A DNA stretch of 21,689 bases. Source: Andeanibacterium sp036384795 (GTDB taxonomy: Bacteria; Pseudomonadota; Alphaproteobacteria; Sphingomonadales; Sphingomonadaceae). The notes below the pieces were generated by a model. That model saw only the letters and a program-made list of their open reading frames with translations, had not been told where the DNA came from and ran no database searches. The stretch is from positions 1 through 21,689 of the forward strand of contig DASVLP010000031.1 of NCBI GenBank assembly GCA_036384795.1, in the 5' to 3' direction. Shown in pieces: positions 1 through 5,750 of the stretch; position 1 is the first letter of the stretch; every line of letters starts with the position of its first letter. The position numbers were made by a program, and so were the translations under genes.

Positions 1-146
1 TCGAAAGGCAACAACTGACTCCGGGTCGCATTCATGTGCGCGGGGCATAGAAAGCCAACCCGGCCCGTCCACGTAAATAACGGTAATTCCCGCGTTACTC
101 GTACACGTTACACCATCATCCGATAGCGTCGAAATCCGCCGGAAAA
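1..146. other. Left-edge stretch without an assured gene
   Basis: No complete gene is visible. The stretch is clearly less GC-rich than the genes to its right. It holds a 6-bp direct repeat, CGTTAC at 93-98 and 106-111, 13 bp apart. On the minus strand one frame is open from about 149 to the edge, with possible starts GTG 72-70 and ATG 48-46. It could be the first codons of a leftward gene, but no ribosome binding site or recognisable domain supports this. Confidence 0.3.
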
Positions 147-1973
147 TTAGTTCCCCTGCCCCGTTCCCCATTTGCCCAGGCGGATCAGCGCCTCGCGCTC
201 GCGCTCATGGCGAACGGCGGAGCTGCGCACGCGCAGGAGGTCGCGTCGGGCGACGAGGCCGACCACCGCTTCGTCGCTGCGCCGCAGGATCGGGGCGCGC
301 CCGGTGTCGGTCTCGGCCATCCGGTCGGCCAGTTCGCCGGCAAGCTCGTCTTCATAGCCGACGGTGCAGCTGCCCTTCGCCACCGCCTCGCCCAGCGTCT
401 GCTGCTTGCCCCACCCGTCGCGCACCCAGTGGAGCACGTTCGCGCGGGTGACCATGCCGAGCAGGCGGCCCTCGCCGTCGACCACCGGATAGCTGCGGTG
501 CGGCGGCGGCTCGGCCCCGCTGAAAAAGTCGATCGCCTGCTGCACCGGCATCTCGCCGGGCAGCGTGTCGACCGGCCGCGCCATCACTTCGCCCACGCGG
601 ATCGTTTCGAACGGATCGACGATGTATTCGCGCATCACGTGGTGCCCGCGCCGGGCGACTTTCTCGGTCAGGATCGAGCGGCGCAGCAACAGCACGGTGG
701 TCGCATGGGCGACCACGCAGGCGGTGACGAGCGGCAGGAACGCGCCGAAGTTGTGGGTCAGCTCGAACGCGAAGATGATCGCGGTGAGCGGCGAACGCAT
801 CGTCCCGCCCATGATCGCGGCCATTCCGATCAGCGCCCACAGGCCCGGATCGCCGAGCGGCACCAGCGCGCCGAACAGCGCGCCGATCGCCCCGCCCATG
901 ATCAGCAGCGGCGCGAGCACGCCTCCCGAAGTGCCCGAGCCGAGCGCGATCGACCAGATCAGCGCCTTGACGATCGCGAGGCGGATCACCGCGCCTTCGG
1001 CCATGTTTCCGCCCAGCAGCGCGCCGATCACGTCGTAACCGACGCCCAGCGCGTGCGGTTCGACAAGGCCGCCGAGGCCCACCGCAAGGCCGCCGATCGC
1101 GGGCCACCACATCCAGTGGATCGGCAGGCGCTGGAACACATCCTCGGTTGCATAGACCATTTGCGTGAGCACGCCCGAACCGAGGCCGCAGAGAACGCCG
1201 AGCACCGCGGCGAGCAGCAGCCCCACCGGCGGCAGCTCCGGGCTCGACGGCATCGGAAACAGCACTCCGCCATGCAGCAGCACCGGCCGCCAGGCCGCCG
1301 CGATCACGCAGGCGATCGCCACCGGCACGAAGCTGCGCGGTTTCCATTCGAACAGCAGCAGCTCGACCGCCAACAGCATCGCCGCGACCGGCGTGCCGAA
1401 CGTGGCCGCCATGCCCGCCGCGGCGCCGGCGACCAGCAGGGTCTTGCGCTCGGCGTTCGACAGATGGAAAAATTGCGCGAACAGCGAGCCGAACGCCCCG
1501 CCGGTCATGATGATCGGCCCTTCGGCGCCGAACGGGCCGCCGCTACCGATCGAGATTGCGGACGAAAGCGGCTTGAGCAGCGCGACTTTGGGCTGGATCC
1601 GGCTCTTGCCGATCAGGATCGCTTCCATCGCCTCGGGAATGCCGTGGCCGCGGATCTTCTCCGAGCCATAGCGCGCCATCAGGCCGATGATCAGGCAGCC
1701 GACGACCGGTACCAGCACCGCCCAGCCGCCGAGGTGGTTGCCGGCGATCGACACCGGCGCGCCGCTCAGGCGGCCGTAATAAGCGATGTTGGTGGCGAAA
1801 TAGATCAGGTGCAGCAGCACCCAAGCCGCGACCGCGCCTGCGGTACCGACGACCAGCGCCATTGCCGCCAGCAGCACCAGACGATGGTCGGCAGTGAAGT
1901 CGCGCAGCCGGTCGTGCGGCATCGGCGCGGCTTCAACGGGTGAACGGGCGGGTTCGGATGCGCGAGCTTCCAT
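147..1973 (-). CDS. ClC-family chloride channel/H+ antiporter with C-terminal CBS domains
   Basis: A 608-residue inner-membrane protein of the ClC family, which moves chloride across the membrane, in many bacteria in exchange for protons. The transport core (about 30-440) has the family's filter motifs: GHGIPE at 109-114, GSGGPFGAEGP at 143-153 with the gating glutamate at E151, and a late GGVLAP motif. E209 in FEWKP appears to match the internal proton glutamate of E. coli ClC (E203), which favours an antiporter; this is my alignment by eye. The tail (about 455-600) looks like a pair of CBS domains, which usually bind adenine nucleotides. The start at 1973 has no clear ribosome binding site, and Met18 (1922) is a possible alternative. 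It is divergent from the MarR gene and may share its control region. Confidence 0.93.
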   Translation of the reverse strand: MEARASEPARSPVEAAPMPHDRLRDFTADHRLVLLAAMALVVGTAGAVAAWVLLHLIYFATNIAYYGRLSGAPVSIAGNHLGGWAVLVPVVGCLIIGLMARYGSEKIRGHGIPEAMEAILIGKSRIQPKVALLKPLSSAISIGSGGPFGAEGPIIMTGGAFGSLFAQFFHLSNAERKTLLVAGAAAGMAATFGTPVAAMLLAVELLLFEWKPRSFVPVAIACVIAAAWRPVLLHGGVLFPMPSSPELPPVGLLLAAVLGVLCGLGSGVLTQMVYATEDVFQRLPIHWMWWPAIGGLAVGLGGLVEPHALGVGYDVIGALLGGNMAEGAVIRLAIVKALIWSIALGSGTSGGVLAPLLIMGGAIGALFGALVPLGDPGLWALIGMAAIMGGTMRSPLTAIIFAFELTHNFGAFLPLVTACVVAHATTVLLLRRSILTEKVARRGHHVMREYIVDPFETIRVGEVMARPVDTLPGEMPVQQAIDFFSGAEPPPHRSYPVVDGEGRLLGMVTRANVLHWVRDGWGKQQTLGEAVAKGSCTVGYEDELAGELADRMAETDTGRAPILRRSDEAVVGLVARRDLLRVRSSAVRHEREREALIRLGKWGTGQGN

Positions 1974-2001
1974 CGGGGTAGCGGCCTTGTAAGGGAATCG
2001 G

Positions 2002-2039
2002 TTGACGATTGGCGCGGCGCATATATCGCATCACGATAT
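2002..2039 (+). promoter_or_regulatory. Possible marR promoter with overlapping 17-bp palindrome
   Basis: A perfect inverted repeat, ATATCG (2023-2028), CATCA spacer, CGATAT (2034-2039), lies 16 bp before the marR start. A -35-like TTGACG sits at 2002-2007, and a weak -10 would fall within the left arm. MarR proteins typically bind AT-rich palindromes of this size and repress their own genes. Autoregulation, and control of the divergent ClC gene, is inference. Confidence 0.5.
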
Positions 2040-2055
2040 GTTTGGAAGAGGCATT

Positions 2056-2508
2056 ATGGCGCAGACGAAATCGGCGGGCACGGAGGACGCAGAGGGCGCG
2101 GCGGAACTCAGCCCGCAAGACTACGAACGGCTGGCGGACTTCCGCTATCTGCTGCGGCGCTTCCTGGTGTTCAGCCAGCAGGCGGCCGAATCCGCCGGGC
2201 TGACCGCTCAGCAGCACCAGGCGTTGCTCGCCATCAAAGGCCATCCGGGTCCCGAGGCGATGACCGTCAGCAGCCTCGCCGAACGGCTGGCGGTTCGGCA
2301 CCACAGCGCGGTCGGGCTGATCGATCGGCTGGAGGCGAAAGGCCTGGTTCGGCGCACCGCGTCGGCGGCCGACCGACGCCAGGTGCGGATTGGGTTGACC
2401 GCCGGGGCCGAGCGGCTGCTGCGCGACCTCAGCGTCGCGCACCGCGACGAATTGAAGAGCGTGGCGCCGTTGCTGCGCGGCCTGCTCGGCGCGTTCGACG
2501 CAACTTGA
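2056..2508 (+). CDS. MarR-family transcriptional regulator
   Basis: A 150-residue winged-helix DNA-binding protein. MarR proteins act as dimers and usually lose DNA binding when a small phenolic or oxidised ligand is present. The fold order is typical: N-terminal dimerisation helix (about 22-45), the helix-turn-helix region with SSLAERLAV and HHSAVGLIDRLEAKG, then the wing with the family DRR motif (ADRRQVRIGLT), and a C-terminal helix. ATG 2056 is chosen because GGAAGAG (2044-2050) lies 5 bp upstream. In-frame TTG 2002 and ATG 2038 are possible, but those leaders would overlap the palindrome. The gene is divergent from the ClC antiporter and is followed by a toxin-antitoxin pair. Its ligand and targets cannot be read from sequence. 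Confidence 0.9.
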   Translation: MAQTKSAGTEDAEGAAELSPQDYERLADFRYLLRRFLVFSQQAAESAGLTAQQHQALLAIKGHPGPEAMTVSSLAERLAVRHHSAVGLIDRLEAKGLVRRTASAADRRQVRIGLTAGAERLLRDLSVAHRDELKSVAPLLRGLLGAFDAT

Positions 2509-2526
2509 CCAAGGTGCTTGGTCAAG
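2504..2526 (+). promoter_or_regulatory. Perfect 10-bp inverted repeat ahead of toxin-antitoxin pair (probable operator)
   Basis: CTTGACCAAG (2504-2513), GTG, CTTGGTCAAG (2517-2526) is a perfect 10-bp dyad. It includes the marR stop codon (2506-2508) and ends 13 bp before the antitoxin ATG. No T-run follows, so an intrinsic terminator is less likely. TTGACC at 2505-2510 could be a -35 element, with TAGTTC (2528-2533) as a weak -10 after 17 bp. Type II antitoxins bind such palindromes to repress their own operon. On that reading transcription would begin at or next to the ATG, giving a leaderless message. Operator function is inference. Confidence 0.55.
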
Positions 2527-2539
2527 CTAGTTCAAAGCG

Positions 2540-2800
2540 ATGGCCATCCACGTGAACATTGGTGAAGCGAAGGCGAAGCTGTCGAGCCTGGTCGAAGCAA
2601 GCTTGCGCGGGGAAGAAGTGATCCTGGCAAAAGCCGGTGAACCCAAAGTGCGACTGGTGGCGATCCCCGAGGCGGCGCACAAGGAGCGTGAGGAGGCCAA
2701 CCGCCGGTTCGAGGAACTGGTGGAGCAAATGCACCGCATTCCCGACCGCGAGGGTTGGACCGATCCGCTGGAGTGGGACCAAAACGGCTTGCCGATCTGA
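2540..2800 (+). CDS. Phd/YefM (VapB-type) antitoxin
   Basis: An 86-residue antitoxin that should bind and neutralise the VapC RNase encoded 8 bp downstream. The N-terminal half (residues 1-45) has the Phd/YefM DNA-binding fold signature: VNIGEAKAKLSSLVEA, then GEEVILAKAGEPKVRLV. The C-terminal half (about 46-86) is charged and probably disordered until it wraps the toxin, ending in a tryptophan-containing stretch (EGWTDPLEW) that is typical of the toxin-binding arm. There is no clear Shine-Dalgarno sequence before ATG 2540, consistent with the possible leaderless start. The pair is probably autoregulated through the palindrome at 2504-2526. Confidence 0.92.
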   Translation: MAIHVNIGEAKAKLSSLVEASLRGEEVILAKAGEPKVRLVAIPEAAHKEREEANRRFEELVEQMHRIPDREGWTDPLEWDQNGLPI

Positions 2801-2808
2801 TCGAGCCG

Positions 2809-3204
2809 ATGATCGCGATCGATACCTCCGCGCTTGCCGCGATTGCGTTCGAGGAACCCGAGTGGAAAGCGTTTAAACGGATCGTCGTGCAAGCCGATAT
2901 CGTGCTGATCAGCTCGGTGACGGTGGTCGAAGCACGGGTGGTGATCTTCGCCCGGAAGGGCGCCGCGGGCCTCGTGGTCCTCGAGGCGTTGCTCGGTTCG
3001 CAGAAGTTCGAAGTGGTCGCGCCCGGTGATGCGGAACTTGACATCGCGCTGGAGGCTTTCGTTAGCTATGGCAAAGGCCGCGGGCATCCGGCGCAACTCA
3101 ATTTCGGCGATCTGTTCTCTTATGCCCTGGCCAAGGCGCGCGGCGTTCCGCTGCTCTACAAAGGCGCCGATTTCGCGCAGACCGACGTCTTGGGTGCGGC
3201 TTGA
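2809..3204 (+). CDS. VapC-type PIN-domain toxin (ribonuclease)
   Basis: A 131-residue PIN-domain protein, the toxin partner of the preceding antitoxin. VapC toxins are Mg2+-dependent endoribonucleases that cut tRNA or rRNA and halt translation. The acidic metal-binding residues are all present: D5 in MIAIDTSA, E41 in SSVTVVEAR, D101 in LNFGDLFSYALA, and D121 in LLYKGADF. The GHPAQLNFGD stretch is characteristic of one common VapC subgroup. ATG 2809 is chosen because the protein then opens with the canonical MIxIDTSA strand; any upstream start would overlap the antitoxin frame. The active site looks intact, so the toxin should be functional. The RNA target is not predictable here. Confidence 0.92.
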   Translation: MIAIDTSALAAIAFEEPEWKAFKRIVVQADIVLISSVTVVEARVVIFARKGAAGLVVLEALLGSQKFEVVAPGDAELDIALEAFVSYGKGRGHPAQLNFGDLFSYALAKARGVPLLYKGADFAQTDVLGAA

Positions 3205-3211
3205 GCGGCAG

Positions 3212-3227
3212 CCGGGTATTTACCCGG
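3212..3227. terminator. Short hairpin between convergent vapC and doxX-like genes
   Basis: CCGGGTA (3212-3218), TT, TACCCGG (3221-3227) forms a perfect 7-bp stem between two convergent genes, overlapping the stop codon of the leftward one. No T-run is present on either strand, so it may be only a weak or Rho-assisted bidirectional terminator. Function is inferred from position. Confidence 0.35.
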
Positions 3228-4266
3228 GATTAGGGGCGGCCGATCTCCGGTTCATTCCCTGCGCGAGCCGCGCGACCAGCACGAGCGTGGAATAGGTCAG
3301 CACCAGCAGGCCGAACAGCATTGGGCGGCCGTAGATCAGGAAATAATAGAACAGCGCCGCCGCGACGAGCGGGCCGAGCCCTTGCAGGAACTGCGCGGAG
3401 GAGATGCGGCCCAGCGGCAGCGCGAACAATGTGTCGAAGTTGCGACCCTCTTCGGCGCGCTCGCCGATTGCCAGCGCGCGCGGCCGCAGCATGTCGCGAT
3501 AGGCATCGAGGTACGCCACCATCAGCACGGCGTTGAGCGCCACCACCGCCAGCGCGAGCAGCGCGCCGAGCGGCTGGTGCTCGAGGATCACCGCCCAATA
3601 AGCCGCGCAGACGTTGACCGGAATCGCCACGGTGAGCGCCAGCGGCACGAACGCACCGGCGACGATCAGTGCGCCGGTTGCCAATTGGATCGCCATCGCC
3701 ACGTCGAGCAGATGACTGTGCGAAAGGCCGCGCATCAGCTCCATCGCGAGCGGCGTGTGCCCTGTGGGATCGGGATAGAGCGCGCCGGTGAAATGGTTGA
3801 GCCCGTTCACCGCCAGCCACACGCCGAGCACCAGCCGCCCGACCGTCACCAGTTGTGGCCTGGCCGGCCAGCGCGGGGTGACGCTCGGCGCGAACAACGC
3901 GCGATAGCTGCCCGAATAGGCGAGGCACAGGAACACGTTGGTGAGCAGCACCGCCCAGCCGTAGATCGCGGAGATCGAGCCCCAGCCTTGCAGCGGCGTA
4001 TCCCAATACCACACGTTGAACGATACCGGCATGCACACGACCAGCATCAGCGGCATGTACCAACCGGTCAGTACGCTGAGCCCGGCAAGGAACTCGACCG
4101 CCTTGACCAGGTCGAACAGGTGGCTGTCGAGCAGCGCCCGGATCATCTCTTCGCTCAGCGGCTGGTCGCCCATCGGCTGCGGGTACAGCGAGATGAAATG
4201 ATTGAGGCCAGCCGGAATCATCCACGCGGCGAAGATCAGGCGCACGAACCAGACGGCGTATTTCAT
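3220..4266 (-). CDS. Membrane protein of two tandem DoxX-like units with a DUF805-like tail
   Basis: A 348-residue polytopic membrane protein. DoxX/DoxD-type four-helix proteins are linked to quinone, thiosulfate or thiol redox, but this gene's substrate is unknown. The sequence contains two copies of one unit: residues about 6-125 and 141-260. Matching pieces include GLNHF at 20-24 and 155-159, and SHLFDLVKAVEFLAG (48-62) against SHLLDVAMAIQLATG (184-198), a constant shift of 135-136 residues. A third part (about 276-338) starts with LGRISSAQF and has two helices, resembling DUF805. ATG 4266 is chosen because GGGGAGA lies 5 nt upstream; the frame extends further upstream but has no membrane or family signal there. 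The ribosome binding site lies in an inverted repeat. Confidence 0.8.
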   Translation of the reverse strand: MKYAVWFVRLIFAAWMIPAGLNHFISLYPQPMGDQPLSEEMIRALLDSHLFDLVKAVEFLAGLSVLTGWYMPLMLVVCMPVSFNVWYWDTPLQGWGSISAIYGWAVLLTNVFLCLAYSGSYRALFAPSVTPRWPARPQLVTVGRLVLGVWLAVNGLNHFTGALYPDPTGHTPLAMELMRGLSHSHLLDVAMAIQLATGALIVAGAFVPLALTVAIPVNVCAAYWAVILEHQPLGALLALAVVALNAVLMVAYLDAYRDMLRPRALAIGERAEEGRNFDTLFALPLGRISSAQFLQGLGPLVAAALFYYFLIYGRPMLFGLLVLTYSTLVLVARLAQGMNRRSAAPNPG

Positions 4267-4271
4267 GGTTC

Positions 4272-4319
4272 TCTCCCCGGGCCGGCCACTCGCGCGGTGG
4301 CGGCCACTGCCCGGGGAGA
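4272..4319 (-). promoter_or_regulatory. 11-bp perfect inverted repeat enclosing the leader of the doxX-like gene
   Basis: TCTCCCCGGGC (4272-4282) and GCCCGGGGAGA (4309-4319) are perfect 11-bp inverted repeats separated by 26 nt, which contain a direct repeat of CGGCCACT (4283-4290 and 4301-4308). On the minus strand the arm nearest the gene is its Shine-Dalgarno sequence, 5 nt from ATG 4266, so an RNA hairpin would hide it. Alternatively this is a DNA operator: a -35-like TTTACA (minus strand, 4344-4339) and weak -10 TAGTCT (4322-4317) would place the start site near 4310, within the far arm. I cannot decide between the two. Confidence 0.55.
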
Positions 4320-4451
4320 CTACGCCGCGCGCGAGGAATGTAAATGCGATGCCCAGGTACTCCGTTTTCGCCCTCGCGGCGCGCCGGTCGCGCGCTATTG
4401 TAAACGGCGTTTGCGCGCGGCTAGGCCCGCGTTTGGCGGAGAGAAGGGGGA

Positions 4452-4922
4452 ATGGAACAACCGGATGAGCGCGGACGGCCGACCCAGCGAGCGGCGATCC
4501 GATCCGCCCGCGCGGATGATTGCGCGGCGCTGGCACGACTGATTGCGCAGCTCGGCTATCAGGCGAGCGAAGCGGAGGTCGCGAAGCGGCTGGCGCAGAT
4601 TCAGGCCGACGATCGCGTGGTGCTGGTGGCGGAGATCGATCGAAAGGTGGTCGGCTGCCTCAGCACGTCGATCATGCGGGTGCTGCACCGCCCTAAGCCG
4701 GTCGGGCGAATATCGATGATGGTGGTGGACGAAAGGCGGCGCGGGCAGGGGATCGGCGCACAGCTCGTCCGGGCTGCCGAACGCGCGTTGGCGCAGCAAG
4801 GCTGCGGCCTGGTGGAGGTGACCAGCAATCTCGCGCGAACCGATGCGCACCGGTTCTACCAACGGCTCGGCTACGAACGCACCAGCCAGCGGTTCGCGAT
4901 CGATCTCGAGGGCCGGGTATGA
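4452..4922 (+). CDS. GNAT-family N-acetyltransferase
   Basis: A 156-residue acetyltransferase of the Gcn5-related fold, which transfers acetyl from acetyl-CoA to an amine. The acetyl-CoA pyrophosphate loop is visible as VVDERRRGQGIGAQLV (about 93-108), and the family's final helix-strand as HRFYQRLGYERTS (about 133-145). The N-terminal helix pair (AADD-type region, 16-45) is usual for the small single-domain type. The start is supported by a purine-rich GGAGAGAAGGGGG just upstream. Upstream, a dyad AAACG-G-CGTTT lies at 4402-4412. Its TGA overlaps the ATG of a 24-codon ORF (ATGA), which in turn overlaps the AlkD gene, so all three are probably co-translated. The acceptor substrate is unknown. 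Confidence 0.9.
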   Translation: MEQPDERGRPTQRAAIRSARADDCAALARLIAQLGYQASEAEVAKRLAQIQADDRVVLVAEIDRKVVGCLSTSIMRVLHRPKPVGRISMMVVDERRRGQGIGAQLVRAAERALAQQGCGLVEVTSNLARTDAHRFYQRLGYERTSQRFAIDLEGRV

Positions 4923-4993
4923 CCCTTTCGCGCGCGCAGCTGCCCGACCCGCTATTCGAATTCGCGCCGGTGCGCGAGGCGATGGCAGACTAA
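4919..4993 (+). CDS. Tiny 24-residue ORF overlapping both neighbours
   Basis: ATG 4919 overlaps the GNAT stop (ATGA at 4919-4922), and its TAA (4991-4993) overlaps the ATG of the AlkD gene (TAATG). It would encode a 24-residue peptide, MTLSRAQLPD...REAMAD, with no membrane segment and no family I recognise. The double stop-start overlap is what coupled genes look like, so the frame may exist to carry ribosomes from the acetyltransferase into the glycosylase. It may instead be a deletion scar of a larger gene or simple chance. There is no evidence that the peptide itself does anything. Confidence 0.4.
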   Translation: MTLSRAQLPDPLFEFAPVREAMAD

Positions 4994-5682
4994 TGGGTGC
5001 GCTCGCCGCCCGCCTCCGCCACGCACTCGGCGCTGCGGCCGATCCCGCCCGCGCGCGGGGCATGCAAGCTTACATGAAGAGCGCGATGCCTTATCTTGGC
5101 GTTCCCACCACGCCGCTGCGGGCGGCGTGCAGGAACGTGTTCGCCGGGCTCGAATTCGCGACCAGCGAGGAATGGCAGGCCCAGGTGCTGGCGATCTGGC
5201 GCGGCGCGGAGTTCCGCGAAGAGCGCTATGCCGCGATCGAACTCACCGGCATCCGGGCGGCGCGAGCGTTCCAGCGGACGGACGCCCTGGCGATGTACGA
5301 GGAGATGATCGTCACCGGCGCGTGGTGGGACTACACCGATTCGATCGTGGGTGGACGGTTCCTCACGATCCTCCGCGCCGAGCCCGCGCGGATGACCCGC
5401 CTGATGCTGGAGTGGGCGGTGGACACCGACATGTGGAAGCGCCGCAGCGCGATCATCTGCCAGCTCGGCGCCAAGGCCGAAACCGATCTCGACTTGCTCG
5501 AAGCGGCGATCGTGCCGTCGCTGGGTTCGAAGGAGTTCTTTCTGCGGAAGGCGATCGGTTGGGCGCTGCGGCAATATGCCCGCACCGATCCCGCGTGGGT
5601 CGCGCGCTACGTCGCCGTGCACGAAACCGAGTTGAGCCCGCTCAGCAGGCGCGAAGCGTTGAAGCACATCGCAGCAGAATAA
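4993..5682 (+). CDS. AlkD-like DNA alkylation repair glycosylase
   Basis: A 229-residue all-helical HEAT-like repeat protein of the DNA alkylation repair family. AlkD removes bulky or positively charged alkylated purines such as N7-methylguanine and N3-methyladenine without base flipping. The four residues known to matter in Bacillus cereus AlkD (W109, D113, R148, W187) are matched at a constant shift of three: W112 and D116 in WWDYTD, R151 in MWKRRS, and W190 in RKAIGWALRQYAR. The family motif KEFFLRKAIGWALR is intact, so activity is expected. ATG 4993 is chosen because the family begins near there and because it overlaps the preceding stop (TAATG). It is followed after 68 bp by the thioredoxin-like lipoprotein. 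Confidence 0.9.
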   Translation: MGALAARLRHALGAAADPARARGMQAYMKSAMPYLGVPTTPLRAACRNVFAGLEFATSEEWQAQVLAIWRGAEFREERYAAIELTGIRAARAFQRTDALAMYEEMIVTGAWWDYTDSIVGGRFLTILRAEPARMTRLMLEWAVDTDMWKRRSAIICQLGAKAETDLDLLEAAIVPSLGSKEFFLRKAIGWALRQYARTDPAWVARYVAVHETELSPLSRREALKHIAAE

Positions 5683-5750
5683 GGTTGCAAGCGAAACTTG
5701 CCAATTGCAGCGACGCGCGCCAGATTCGCGAGATACAAAGGGACAGGCCC

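Noticed and set aside
207..1943. 578-codon open frame opposite the ClC gene
   Set aside because: It is arginine-, histidine- and glutamine-rich, as expected of the reverse strand of a high-GC gene, and has no domain. The minus-strand ClC protein is unmistakable.
2056..3204. MarR plus VapBC as a three-gene mobile defence island
   Set aside because: No integrase, transposase, repeat boundary or clear composition change flanks the genes; a simple neighbouring pair is sufficient.
4267..4536. 90-residue N-terminal extension of the doxX-like frame
   Set aside because: It is proline- and arginine-rich, overlaps the divergent GNAT gene, and a good ribosome binding site precedes ATG 4266.
5687..5701. 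GCAAG-CGAAA-CTTGC hairpin after the AlkD gene as a terminator
   Set aside because: The stem is only 5 bp with no T-run, and the next gene on the same strand follows within 50 bp.
5127..5750. Upstream extension of the lipoprotein frame through the AlkD gene
   Set aside because: It is out of frame with AlkD and arginine-rich. The lipoprotein signal at 5751 sets the real start.
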